A program made the translations under genes and the position numbers. From JADJQU01 sp035490315 (lineage in GTDB: Bacteria > Planctomycetota > UBA1135 > GCA-002686595), in the NCBI GenBank assembly GCA_035490315.1, contig DATHET010000048.1, positions 14,108 to 78,107 of the forward strand: a stretch of DNA of 64,000 nucleotides. Direction: 5' to 3'. Under the pieces are notes generated by a model. That model searched no databases. It saw only the letters and a list, made by a program, of their open reading frames with translations, and was not told the DNA's origin. Below, in pieces: positions 16,979 through 25,325 of this stretch (position 1 is the stretch's first letter; each line of letters starts with the position of its first letter).

Positions 16979-18673
16979 TCAGCGTGACGGCGAATCGGGC
17001 CAGCCGCGCCAACCGGGCCCGCGGACGACGCGACCCGGCGTGGAGCCGGTCGGCTCGCCGTCGCGCAGGACCTGGACGCCGTTGACGAAGACATGCGCGA
17101 CGCCCGTGGCGAGCTGGTGCGGCTTCTCGAAGGTCGCCCGATCCTCGACCTTCGCGGAATCGAAGACCACGACGTCGGCGAAGTAGCCCTCGACCAGCCG
17201 GCCGCGGTCGCGCAGGCGCAGGTTCTCGGCGGGCATCGCGCTGAGCCGCGCCACTGCCTGCTCGAGCGGAATCAGCTTTTCGTCGCGCACGTAGCGGCCG
17301 AGCAGGCGGGCGAAATTTCCGTAGGCGCGGGGATGGGGATTCGACTTCAGGAACACGCCTTCGGGCGCTGGAGCCCCGGCGTCGGAGCCGAAGCTGACCC
17401 AGGGCAGGCCGATCTGGCGGCGCACGTTGTCCTCGGACATCAGGAAGTAGATCGTCCCGATGCGCGTGTGGTCCTCGACGACGAGATCCATCGCGGTTTC
17501 CTCGACCGACTTGCCGCGCTCGCGCGCGACGGCGGCGAGGGTCTTGCCGGTCAGGGGCTTCAAAGCGTCGGTCTTGAACTCGACCAGCAGGACGCGCTCG
17601 GCCGAGCCGGCGGCCAGCAGCAGGTTTTCCCAGGCATCGGTGCCCGTGCGCATCTCCAGGGCGACTCGCGCGCGGATCGCCGGATCCTTCAGGCGTTGGC
17701 ACCACTGGTCGAGCCCGCCTTCCTGGACCCAGGGCGGCATGGCGGCGTCGAGACCGGTGGCGCCGGCGGTGTACGTGTACATGTCGGCGCTGATCGCGAG
17801 GTCCGACGCGCGCGCGGCCTCGACGCGCTCGATCACGCTCGAGAGCTTCGGCCAGTTCGCCTCGCCGGCGGCCTTGAGGTGGTAGATCTCCGCGCGGATC
17901 CTGGCGCGTTTCGCGATGTCGATCAGCTCGTCGACGGCTTCGACCAGGCGATTGCCCTCGCTGCGCATGTGGCTGATGTACATGCCGCCGAAGCGCGCGG
18001 CTTCCTCGCACAGGGCGACCAGCTCGTCGGTCTTCGCGTAGAACGCCGGTGCGTAGATCAGCGAGGAACCGACCCCGAGGGCGCCGGCTTCCATCGCTTC
18101 GCGCACCAGGCCGCGCATGCGAGCGAGCTCTGACGCATCCGGCGGCCGATCCGCATAGGCGAGCTCGTGGACGCGCACCGTGGTCGCGCCGATGAACGAG
18201 GCGACGTTGACCGCGACGCCGCGCCGCTCGAGGTGCTGCAGGTATTCGTCGAGCGTGGTCCAGACGATGTCGAACTTGAGATCGCCCTGGCGCTCGAGCA
18301 TCTCCTTCTTCATGACGTCGTTGAGCGGTCCCATCGACTCGCCCTCGCCCATGACCTCGAGGGTCACGCCCTGGCGGATGTCCGCGAGGCCGCGCGGATC
18401 GACCAGCAGGCTCTCGTTCGCCCAGGACAACATGTTGATGAAGCCCGGCGCGACCGCGAGGCCCTTGGCGTCGATCTCGCGCCGCCCGCGGCCGGAAATC
18501 TGACCGATCGCGGCGATTCGATCGCCGACGATCGCCAGGTCGCCCTCGTGCGGGGTCGTGCCGCTGCCGTCGTAGATCGTGCCGTTGCGCAGCACGAGGT
18601 CGTATTCGACTGGCGTCGTGGAGGCGCAGGCGGCGAGCGGGATCGACGCGGCGAGCAGGAGGAGCGCTTTCAT
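16979..18673 (-). CDS. D-aminoacylase / N-acyl-D-amino-acid deacylase-like lipoprotein
   Basis: A 564-aa amidohydrolase-superfamily protein with a lipoprotein signal ending LAAC (Cys16). The family removes acyl groups from N-acyl-D-amino acids. The body shows ISHMRSEG, IYHLKAAG and the active-site Asp region SFGSDAGAP, plus the usual C-terminal DRGRLVEGYFADVVVFD. The first-strand HxH is missing: residues ~76-83 read GFINMLSW. The usual Cys ligand position reads GEGES, so a Glu may replace it. This matches a distinct subfamily; a one-metal or altered site is likely. It converges on the glycosyltransferase-like gene with 15 bases between stops. Confidence 0.86.
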   Translation of the reverse strand: MKALLLLAASIPLAACASTTPVEYDLVLRNGTIYDGSGTTPHEGDLAIVGDRIAAIGQISGRGRREIDAKGLAVAPGFINMLSWANESLLVDPRGLADIRQGVTLEVMGEGESMGPLNDVMKKEMLERQGDLKFDIVWTTLDEYLQHLERRGVAVNVASFIGATTVRVHELAYADRPPDASELARMRGLVREAMEAGALGVGSSLIYAPAFYAKTDELVALCEEAARFGGMYISHMRSEGNRLVEAVDELIDIAKRARIRAEIYHLKAAGEANWPKLSSVIERVEAARASDLAISADMYTYTAGATGLDAAMPPWVQEGGLDQWCQRLKDPAIRARVALEMRTGTDAWENLLLAAGSAERVLLVEFKTDALKPLTGKTLAAVARERGKSVEETAMDLVVEDHTRIGTIYFLMSEDNVRRQIGLPWVSFGSDAGAPAPEGVFLKSNPHPRAYGNFARLLGRYVRDEKLIPLEQAVARLSAMPAENLRLRDRGRLVEGYFADVVVFDSAKVEDRATFEKPHQLATGVAHVFVNGVQVLRDGEPTGSTPGRVVRGPGWRGWPDSPSR

Positions 18674-18711
18674 GGCGGAGAGACTACTGCCCGCCGCCGC
18701 GCGCCGCCCTG

Positions 18712-18996
18712 CTACTCCATCGGCACTTTGGTCGAGCGCAGGACGTGCGAGCCCGGGCTCTTGGCGAAGCGCGCGAGCTCGGCCTCGGCGGCGGCCTTGT
18801 CGGGCCAGGCGAAGGTCTTGACCACCTTTCCGTTCGACGAGCAGACCTCCCAGACCAGCTTCACGCGGGCAGGCGCTTTCGCAGCGCGCTTGGCCCGTGG
18901 GGCCGCGGGCACCTTGGCGGCTTTCGCCGCGGCCTTTTCCTCTGCCGTGATCCGAGCTTCCTCGGCTGCCCGTGCGATGCGATCTCTGTTGGACAT
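18712..18996 (-). CDS. Small Lys/Ala-rich protein of unknown function
   Basis: A 94-aa protein. The first ~45 residues are a highly charged Ala/Lys/Glu/Arg helix-like segment. The C-terminal ~50 residues look like a compact alpha-beta domain (KLVWEVCSSNGKVVKTFAW, followed by a helix and SHVLRSTKVPM). The codon use matches the neighbours. No family is recognised. It could bind nucleic acid through the basic tail, but this is speculation. It lies 38 bases upstream of the D-aminoacylase gene on the same strand. A longer in-frame extension to 19341 lacks coding character and is not used. Confidence 0.6.
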   Translation of the reverse strand: MSNRDRIARAAEEARITAEEKAAAKAAKVPAAPRAKRAAKAPARVKLVWEVCSSNGKVVKTFAWPDKAAAEAELARFAKSPGSHVLRSTKVPME

Positions 18997-19162
18997 GGGT
19001 GCCACGCGCCCATGATAATCGAGCGAAGGCCCATTTCCTCGCGTCGACACGTGATAAGTAGGCGCAATTCGCTGCTTTCGGACGTCGGCCGAGACCCGGC
19101 CTGGTCCAGGAAGCAGCGCTCCCGCGATTTGAAAGGCTCGTCGCGCGGCGTATCGTCCGGAG

Positions 19163-19822
19163 ATGGCCGAGCCGCAGGGTGATCGCCGCCCGCTGACTTC
19201 GCGCGACACGAAGTGGGCCAGATGGCTGGCCGGGGCGCTGGTGAAGCGACGCGTCGCGCCCAACTCGATCTCGGTCGCCAGCGTCTTCGCCGCGGCGCTC
19301 GGCGCGGCAGCCCTGGTCTGCGTGCCCGAAGCCTCGAGCACGGTGCTGCGCGCGGCCCTCTACGTCGGCGCGGCGGCGATGATCCAGCTGAGGCTGTGCT
19401 GCAACCTGATCGACGGCATGGTCGCGGTCGAAGGCAAGCTGGGCACGAAGACCGGCGACGTGTTCAACGAGCTGCCCGATCGCTTCGCGGATCTGCTGTT
19501 GATCGCCGGCGCCGGATACGCAGCTCGCGCGCTGCCCCATGCGATCGAGCTGGGCTGGCTCGCGGCCTCGCTCGCCTTGATCACGGCCTACGTGCGCGCC
19601 CTCGGCAAGTCGGTCGGCGCGGGCACGCATTTCCAAGGTCCGATGGCCAAGCCGCACCGCATGGCCTGCTTGACGATCGCCTGCCTGGTCGCTGCGGCGC
19701 TTTCCTCCGGCCCGCGCCACGCACAGGTGATCGCCGCGGCGCTGGTCGTCATCGCCCTCGGCACTGTCTTGACGATCGCGCGCCGTCTGCAGCGCATCTT
19801 CGCAGCTCTGCGGGCCTCATGA
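19163..19822 (+). CDS. CDP-alcohol phosphatidyltransferase
   Basis: A 219-aa integral membrane enzyme that would join a CDP-activated diacylglycerol-type donor and an alcohol. The active-site segment lies at residues ~84-110 (IDGMVAVEG then GDVFNELPDRFAD). It differs from the canonical DGxxAR...GxxxDxxxD by Val for Arg and Asn for the first later Asp. This variation belongs to a known subfamily (IDGMVAVE), so activity is expected. First gene of a coupled trio: it overlaps the acyltransferase gene by ATGA. The trio resembles the E. coli ynbA-ynbB arrangement and probably makes a specific phospholipid. Confidence 0.88.
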   Translation: MAEPQGDRRPLTSRDTKWARWLAGALVKRRVAPNSISVASVFAAALGAAALVCVPEASSTVLRAALYVGAAAMIQLRLCCNLIDGMVAVEGKLGTKTGDVFNELPDRFADLLLIAGAGYAARALPHAIELGWLAASLALITAYVRALGKSVGAGTHFQGPMAKPHRMACLTIACLVAAALSSGPRHAQVIAAALVVIALGTVLTIARRLQRIFAALRAS

Positions 19823-20427
19823 TCGCCGGACTGATCCAGCTCCTGACCGGCGTGCAAGGCCGTTGGCAAGGCTGCGAGCCCAACTCGCGCCAGCGCATCT
19901 ACTTCGCCAACCACCAGTCGAACCTCGACGCGCCGGTGATCTGGGCCTCGCTGCCGCCGCTCCTGCGCGCGAAGACGCGGCCCGTGGCGGCGAAGGATTA
20001 CTGGGAAAAGGGCCGCCTGCGCCAGTGGCTCGCAAACGACGTGTTCCGCGTGGTCTTGATCGAGCGCAGCGGCATCACGGTGCACAACAATCCGCTGACC
20101 CGCACGGACGAGGCGCTCGACGCGGGCTCTTCCTTGATCCTGTTCCCCGAGGGGACGCGCCAGCAGGCCGAGGATTCCGGCATGAATCTCTTCAAGCCCG
20201 GACTCTGGCACCTCGCGCGCAAGCATCCCGAGGTCGAGCTGATTCCCGTCTGGCTCGAGAACTTGAATCGCATCCTGCCCAAGGGCGAATTCATTCCTCT
20301 GCCGCTGCTCGCGTCGGTCACCTTCGGCGCGCCGCTTCGACTCGAAGCGGGCGAGAACAAGCCCGCGTTCATCGCGCGAGCCCAGGCCGCGGTCGCAGCC
20401 CTCGAGGCCAGCGGAGAGGTGAGCTGA
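19819..20427 (+). CDS. PlsC-type 1-acylglycerol-phosphate acyltransferase
   Basis: A 202-aa acyltransferase with the HX4D motif NHQSNLD (His32, Asp37) and the substrate-binding FPEGTR at residues 109-114, both at normal spacing for the PlsC/LPLAT family. It would acylate a lysophosphatidate-like acceptor from acyl-ACP or acyl-CoA at the membrane face. The start is fixed by the ATGA overlap with the phosphatidyltransferase gene. Its TGA overlaps the ATG of the CdsA-like gene, so all three are translated in a chain. Confidence 0.9.
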   Translation: MIAGLIQLLTGVQGRWQGCEPNSRQRIYFANHQSNLDAPVIWASLPPLLRAKTRPVAAKDYWEKGRLRQWLANDVFRVVLIERSGITVHNNPLTRTDEALDAGSSLILFPEGTRQQAEDSGMNLFKPGLWHLARKHPEVELIPVWLENLNRILPKGEFIPLPLLASVTFGAPLRLEAGENKPAFIARAQAAVAALEASGEVS

Positions 20428-21335
20428 TGCCGCGCGAGACCCAGTGGATCGCCGCGATCCTGCTCGGACTCCTGACGATCGCGACCCTGATCGGCGCATG
20501 GATGGCGCGCCGCGCGCGTCCAGGTAACGCGAGCGTCGCCAACCTGAATCAGCGCACGCGCTCGTGGTGGTGGATGGTGGCCTTGTTCATCGCCGCCGCC
20601 AGTCTCGGCCGAGCGACTTCGGCGCTCCTGTTCTGCGCCGTGTCCTTCCTGGCGCCGCGCGAGATGCTCACGCTGTCGCCGACGCGCCGCGGCGACCACC
20701 GCACCCTGGCCTGGGTCTTCTTCGTGATCACGCCGGTACAATACGCGCTGGTCTACCGCGACTGGTACGGCCTGTTCTCGATCTTCGTCCCGGTGTGGGC
20801 CTTCCTGTTCATCGCGATCCGCTGCGCCCTCGGTCAGGACACGCGTCGGTATCACGAGCGCGTGGCCAAGATCCAATGGGCGCTGATGACCTGCGTCTAC
20901 TTCATCAGCCACGCGCCCGCGCTGCTCGACCTGCGCATCGCGGGCTTCGAGGGACGCAATCTCAATCTGCTGCTGTTCCTGACGATCGTGGTGCAACTCA
21001 GCGACATCCTGCAGTACGTGTGGGGCAAGCTGATCGGCCGCCATCCCGTGGTGCCGCGCCTGTCGCCGAAGAAAACCTGGGAGGGTCTGATCGGCGGCGC
21101 GGGCAGCGCGGCACTGGTCGGCATGGCCCTGTGGTGGATGACGCCCTTCTCGCCGCTCGCTGCCCTCTTGCTTTCGCTCGCGATCGTCGCCGCCGGCTTC
21201 TTCGGCGGCCTGGCGATGAGCGCGGTCAAGCGCGACGCCGGCGTCAAGGACTGGAGCCACCTGATCCCGGGCCACGGCGGCATGCTCGACCGCATCGATC
21301 CCTGTGCTTCGCCGCGCCGGTGTTCTTCCACATGA
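20427..21335 (+). CDS. CdsA-like phosphatidate cytidylyltransferase, 3' end frameshifted
   Basis: A polytopic membrane enzyme (302 aa as read) making CDP-diacylglycerol from phosphatidate and CTP. The diagnostic C-terminal signature is present (SAVKRDAGVKDW, then HGGMLDRID). Right after this the frame reads through a Pro-Cys-Ala-Ser-Pro-rich tail and stops at 21335. The expected family C-terminus (SLCFAAPVFF and on) is encoded in another frame from 21299 to 21355. One base appears to be missing at GATCCCTG, 21297-21304. The catalytic region is complete, so the enzyme might work even with the wrong last ~12 residues. Third gene of the phospholipid trio. Confidence 0.85.
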   Translation: MPRETQWIAAILLGLLTIATLIGAWMARRARPGNASVANLNQRTRSWWWMVALFIAAASLGRATSALLFCAVSFLAPREMLTLSPTRRGDHRTLAWVFFVITPVQYALVYRDWYGLFSIFVPVWAFLFIAIRCALGQDTRRYHERVAKIQWALMTCVYFISHAPALLDLRIAGFEGRNLNLLLFLTIVVQLSDILQYVWGKLIGRHPVVPRLSPKKTWEGLIGGAGSAALVGMALWWMTPFSPLAALLLSLAIVAAGFFGGLAMSAVKRDAGVKDWSHLIPGHGGMLDRIDPCASPRRCSST

Positions 21336-21355
21336 CTCGGTATTGGTACACCTGA
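21299..21355 (+). other. Out-of-frame native C-terminus of the CdsA-like gene
   Basis: Codons from TCC 21299 to TGA 21355 encode SLCFAAPVFFHMTRYWYT, the typical hydrophobic end of CdsA proteins, in a frame shifted -1 from the upstream reading frame. The segment shows where the undisturbed gene would end. Confidence 0.75.
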
Positions 21356-21375
21356 TGTTCGGCTCGGGCGCAGGA

Positions 21376-21607
21376 GCCCGTTGAGAAAGTCGCCGTAGCG
21401 AGGCACAGCGCGGGAAGGCGAGACGAGGAGCGCGACGGAACGGCGGCGCAAGGGTTCCCGCGTTAGAGCGCGAAGCGCTCGTAGCGGAGGCTCCTGCGGA
21501 GCCTTCGCAGCGGGAAGCGGCCTTCCTGGCCGCTGAGCACGACGTTCCTAGCGCGACGAAGTATCGCCGAAGCGCGCGAAGCCGAGTAGGCGACTTTATC
21601 AACGGGC
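21376..21607. repeat. Inverted-repeat element (MITE-like), copy 1
   Basis: Nineteen-base terminal inverted repeats (GCCCGTTGAGAAAGTCGCC at 21376-21394 and its complement at 21589-21607, one mismatch) bound 232 bases with no gene. Inside is a GC-rich palindrome around GGCCTTCCTGGCC-type sequence, shared with a second element at 46735-46908. No transposase is present. It begins 20 bases after the true end of the CdsA-like gene. The rest of the 21356-21650 gap holds nothing recognisable. Confidence 0.75.
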
Positions 21608-21650
21608 TTCGAGAGCTTGACGCCGCCGCGAAGCGCCCTACCTTCTGTGC

Positions 21651-21923
21651 ATGCCGCTGATCCTCGGATGCTTCGCGCTGGCCATGCCGCGTGTCGTGCT
21701 GATCCTGGTCTGGATCTTCTCGACGCTGCTCCAGGACAATTACCACTCGACCCTCTGGCCGATCCTCGGCCTGATCTTCGCGCCGCTTTCGACCCTGGCC
21801 CTGGCCTACGCGCGCCAGCAGAGCGGCGGCACGCCTTCGGGCATCTGGCTCGCGCTCGTGATCGTCGCGGTGCTGCTCGACCTCGGGCTCCTGCGCTCGA
21901 GCCGCAAGCGGAAGAAAGAGTAG
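21651..21923 (+). CDS. Small integral membrane protein of unknown function
   Basis: A 90-aa protein with hydrophobic segments at about residues 1-25, 35-53 and 63-81 and a short basic tail (RSSRKRKKE). The pattern VLILVWIFSTLLQDNYHSTLW resembles a widely found but uncharacterised family of tiny bacterial membrane proteins. ATG 21651 is the only sensible start. It lies just after the inverted-repeat element and converges on the prolyl aminopeptidase gene, 10 bases away. Confidence 0.7.
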   Translation: MPLILGCFALAMPRVVLILVWIFSTLLQDNYHSTLWPILGLIFAPLSTLALAYARQQSGGTPSGIWLALVIVAVLLDLGLLRSSRKRKKE

Positions 21924-21933
21924 CCGAAGGCCG

Positions 21934-22893
21934 CTACTTGATCCGCAGCCGATCCGTCGCGCTGACGAGCTCGTGCACGTTGCCTGGCTCCATCGCCGCA
22001 TGTCCCGCGTCGGGCACGATGCGCAGATCCGCCTCGGGCCAGGCGCGGTGCAGGGCCCAGGCACTCTCCGCCGGACAGACCACGTCGTAGCGGCCCTGCA
22101 CGATCACGCCGGGAATGTGGCGGATCTTCTTCGCGTCGCGCAGCAGCTGGTCGTCGTGCTTGAAGAAGCCCTTGTTGATGAAGTAGTGGCACTCGATGCG
22201 CGCGAAAGCGATCGCGAATTCCGACGTGCCCGTGCGAGCGACCATGTCCGCATCGTGGAAGAGCGTGCTCGTCGAGCCCTCCCAGATGCTCCACGCGCGC
22301 GCCGCGTCGAGCCGCGTCTTCGCGTTCTTGCTCGTCAGGCGCTTGTAGTAGGCGCGCACCATGTCCTTGCGCTCCGACTTCGGAATCGCCTCGAGGTAAG
22401 GCTCCCACGCATCCGGGAACAGGTGATTCGCTCCATCCTGGTAGAACCAGTCGATCTCGCGCTTGCGCAGCAGGAAAATCCCGCGCAGCACCAGCGCCGT
22501 GACCATCTTCGGATGCTTCTCCGCGTAGGCGAGCGCGAGCGTCGAGCCCCAGGACCCGCCGAAGACCATCCACTTGTCGATCCCGAGCTTGCGTCGCAAG
22601 AGCTCCATGTCCGCGACCAGATCCCAGGTCGTGTTGTTCGTGAGGTCCGCATGCGGCGTGCTCTTCCCGCAGCCGCGCTGGTCGAACAGCACGATGCGAT
22701 AGTGCTTCGGATCGAAGAAGCGCCGATATTTCGGATCCAACCCGCCGCCGGGCCCGCCGTGCACGAACACGACCGGCTGGCCCTTCGGGTTGCCGCATTG
22801 CTCGTAATACAGGACGTGCGGCGCGTCGACGGGGAGCGAGCCCGTGTCGTAGGGCGCGATGGGCGGATAGAGCTTGCGGCGGGCGGTGGTCAT
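21934..22893 (-). CDS. pip: Prolyl aminopeptidase (proline iminopeptidase)
   Basis: A 319-aa alpha/beta hydrolase (peptidase S33) that releases N-terminal proline from peptides in the cytoplasm. The oxyanion-hole HGGPGGG is at residues 45-51, DQRGCGKS at 71-78, the nucleophile elbow GGSWGS with Ser114, Asp270 in GRYDVV, and His298 in DAGHAA. Length and motif spacing match the family. No signal peptide. It is divergent from the SGNH hydrolase gene with ~90 bases between starts. Confidence 0.95.
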   Translation of the reverse strand: MTTARRKLYPPIAPYDTGSLPVDAPHVLYYEQCGNPKGQPVVFVHGGPGGGLDPKYRRFFDPKHYRIVLFDQRGCGKSTPHADLTNNTTWDLVADMELLRRKLGIDKWMVFGGSWGSTLALAYAEKHPKMVTALVLRGIFLLRKREIDWFYQDGANHLFPDAWEPYLEAIPKSERKDMVRAYYKRLTSKNAKTRLDAARAWSIWEGSTSTLFHDADMVARTGTSEFAIAFARIECHYFINKGFFKHDDQLLRDAKKIRHIPGVIVQGRYDVVCPAESAWALHRAWPEADLRIVPDAGHAAMEPGNVHELVSATDRLRIK

Positions 22894-22982
22894 GGATGAT
22901 TGTCCTCTGGTGGATCCGGAGAGCCTGACGCGCGCACCACCATCGGGCAAGGCAGGAGGCATGGAGTAGGCTGGAGCATGCC

Positions 22983-24599
22983 ATGTCGACCCGTCGCTGG
23001 AGCAGGTTCGCTGGTTGCAGCTTCGCGCTCGCGATTCTTGCCTGCTGCGCGTCGAACAGCGCTGAGTCCGCGCCTGATTCTGCGACTGCAAGCGCGCCGC
23101 CCAGCCGCCCCGCACTCGCGCCGCTCGAGCTCCCCGCGATCTTCGGCGACGGTATGGTGCTCCAGCGCGGCCCGAGCGCGCCAGTCTGGGGCCGCGCACG
23201 GGCCGGCGAGACCGTGCGAGTGCAGCTCTTCGGGGTCGACGCAATCTCCGTATGCGATACCCAAACCGTCGCGAACAGCGCCGGCGAATGGCGCGTCCAA
23301 TTGACCGATCTCACCGCAGGCGGTCCCTTCCGCCTCGAGGTTCGCGGCGAGGGCGAGCGGACGTGCACGATCGAAGACGTCTTGGTCGGCGACGTCTGGC
23401 TCGGCTCCGGTCAGTCGAACATGCGCATGAATGCCGTCGCCTGCGACCACTTCGAAGAAGCGCGCGACCATGCGGACCTCCCAAGCCTGCGCATCTTCTG
23501 CGAGGCCTCGATGCCCGCCGCAGAGCCCCAGTGGCGAGGCTCCGGCGAGTGGGTGCGCTGCAGTCCCGCGACATGCGGAAGCTTTCCCGGCGCACTCCTG
23601 TGGTTCGGCATGGAGCTGCGCGAACGACTCGAAGTTCCCATCGGGCTGGTGGATTCCTCGGTCGGTGGCTCGCGCATCGAGCATTGGATCAGCGCCCCGC
23701 CACAGTTCGCCTCGCCCGCGGTCGGGCGCTACGCGACCGAGCGCGACGCGGAGTTCTGGTGCTTTGACCACGACCGCGCCCGGCGTGATTTCCTCCAGCG
23801 ACGTCAACAGTGGCAGCAGACCGTGGAAGTGGCCTCGATGCGTGGCGAGCCGCTGCCGCAACGCCCGCGCAGCCGAGCCGAAGGGCATCTGCGCCACGGC
23901 GGGGTCGGCCACCTTTTCAACGCGAAGATCGCGCCGCTGTGCACTTACGGACTGCGCGGATTCCTCTGGTACCAGGGCGAGGACAACGTGCTCAACGCGA
24001 ATTACTACGGCGCTCAGCTCGAGCTCTTGATCGCCGACTGGCGCGCGCGCTGGGGTCGCGGCGACCTGCCTTTTTGCTGGGTGCAACTGCCGAACTTCGC
24101 CGATGGTCGCGCGCGCGCCGACTGGCCGCGCATCCGCGAGGAGATGCGCAGAGCGCTGTGCATCGCGAACACCGGGATGGTCGTCGCGATCGACGTCGGC
24201 ATGTCCCACGACATCCATCCCACCAACAAGCTCGCGATCGGCCAACGCCTCGCAGGCTGGGCTCTCTCCGAGGTGTACGGACTGCCCGAAGCGCGGACGT
24301 CGCCGCTTTTCGTGGGCCATGCGATCCAAGGAAGACGCGTGGCCGTTTGTTTCGCGCCAACCTATGGGCGTCTCTCGCCGATCGATCGCAACCTGGATTG
24401 GTTCGAGCTCGCCGGACGCGATGGCCGCTGGCATCCGGCGCGCGCTCACGTCGGCGGTCGAGACGGGCAATACGTGGTCGTCGAATCCGACGCAGTGCCC
24501 GAGCCCGTCGATGTGCGTTACGCCTGGGAGGACGATCCGGCCGTCGAGCTGGTCAACGCCGCGGGGCTACCGGCGACGCCCTTCACGACGCAGGACTGA
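22983..24599 (+). CDS. Sialate O-acetylesterase-like SGNH hydrolase (exported)
   Basis: A 538-aa protein with an N-terminal export signal ending near the Cys-Cys at residues 21-22, so probably a lipoprotein. The SGNH blocks are GSGQSNM with Ser145, a central FLWYQGEDN, and DIHPTNK with the Asp-His pair. A beta domain precedes the catalytic part. Relatives remove O-acetyl groups from sialic acids or plant and algal polysaccharides. Planctomycetes encode many for polysaccharide use, and nothing here fixes the substrate. ATG 22983 is the start in frame with the signal peptide. Confidence 0.88.
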   Translation: MSTRRWSRFAGCSFALAILACCASNSAESAPDSATASAPPSRPALAPLELPAIFGDGMVLQRGPSAPVWGRARAGETVRVQLFGVDAISVCDTQTVANSAGEWRVQLTDLTAGGPFRLEVRGEGERTCTIEDVLVGDVWLGSGQSNMRMNAVACDHFEEARDHADLPSLRIFCEASMPAAEPQWRGSGEWVRCSPATCGSFPGALLWFGMELRERLEVPIGLVDSSVGGSRIEHWISAPPQFASPAVGRYATERDAEFWCFDHDRARRDFLQRRQQWQQTVEVASMRGEPLPQRPRSRAEGHLRHGGVGHLFNAKIAPLCTYGLRGFLWYQGEDNVLNANYYGAQLELLIADWRARWGRGDLPFCWVQLPNFADGRARADWPRIREEMRRALCIANTGMVVAIDVGMSHDIHPTNKLAIGQRLAGWALSEVYGLPEARTSPLFVGHAIQGRRVAVCFAPTYGRLSPIDRNLDWFELAGRDGRWHPARAHVGGRDGQYVVVESDAVPEPVDVRYAWEDDPAVELVNAAGLPATPFTTQD

Positions 24600-24618
24600 G
24601 CGCGGAGCTCGCCGTCGC

Positions 24619-25248
24619 TCACGCAAAAGCGCGAGCGATGAAATCGCTCACCCTGCGCGCCCTCTCCTCCTCGGCCCGCCGCTCGTCGCGCAACAAGAGC
24701 CGCGCGTACACCGGCCTGAAGTCCTGCGCGAAAGTCGCTTCACACTGCTCGCGTGTCAGCCCGGTACCCGGTATTCCACCGCCATTTCTTACACGCCCCA
24801 CACCGCGCCGCGGCTCCGCCTCGATGTAGATGAGTGCGAAGGCCGACCAGGCAGCGACGAGTTGGGGCCGGAGTTCCGGCGAGCGCCGCAACAGCGCTTC
24901 ACGCAACTGGAGGAGCTGCTGGTACTGCCCCGACACCACCAGTAGGGGCACGCGTCGAAGACCGCGAACGAGGATTCCCGGCTTCCGCTCTGCGTGCAGG
25001 ATCAGCGCGGCCTCGTCCATGCGGATCGAGTCCCATTCGCCAGCGGTCTGGAAAAGATTCCCGAGGCATTCGGGCGCCACTTCGTAGCGCCAGATCGCGT
25101 CGAGCTCTTCGCGCGTGTAACCAGACTCGGCGAGCACCTGCGCGATCCGCGGGAAGAACCAGCGCGTCTCCGTGTCCAGGAAGACCTGCGAGAGTGCGCG
25201 CCAGACTGGACGGCGCCGATCGAGTTCCTTCGCGTCCATCGCTGCCAT
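24619..25248 (-). CDS. DUF7079-like protein of unknown function
   Basis: A 209-aa soluble protein. The N-terminal half (WRALSQVFLDTETRWFFPRIAQ, then SGYTREELDAIWRYEVAPECLGNL and AGEWDSI) matches a small family seen in many bacteria, often annotated DUF7079; I recall the pattern only from memory. The C-terminal ~90 residues are Arg- and Glu-rich and helical. No catalytic motif is visible. ATG 25239 is an equally good start. It is divergent from the DUF1801 gene. Confidence 0.7.
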   Translation of the reverse strand: MAAMDAKELDRRRPVWRALSQVFLDTETRWFFPRIAQVLAESGYTREELDAIWRYEVAPECLGNLFQTAGEWDSIRMDEAALILHAERKPGILVRGLRRVPLLVVSGQYQQLLQLREALLRRSPELRPQLVAAWSAFALIYIEAEPRRGVGRVRNGGGIPGTGLTREQCEATFAQDFRPVYARLLLRDERRAEEERARRVSDFIARAFA

Positions 25249-25325
25249 GGATGGTATCGGGTCGGAGGCGCCGAGTTTCGTGACGTCCTTGTCCCGCGCT
25301 CGTCTTGGTGAAAGACTCAGATTCG

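Noticed and set aside
18997..19341. N-terminal extension of the small Lys/Ala-rich protein to 19341
   Set aside because: The extra codons run through the divergent phosphatidyltransferase gene and have shadow composition; ATG 18996 is preferred.
19163..19822. Inactive CDP-alcohol phosphatidyltransferase because of the unusual active-site residues
   Set aside because: The IDGMVAVE...GxxFNExxDR form is the normal pattern of a subfamily, so the changes are not evidence of decay.
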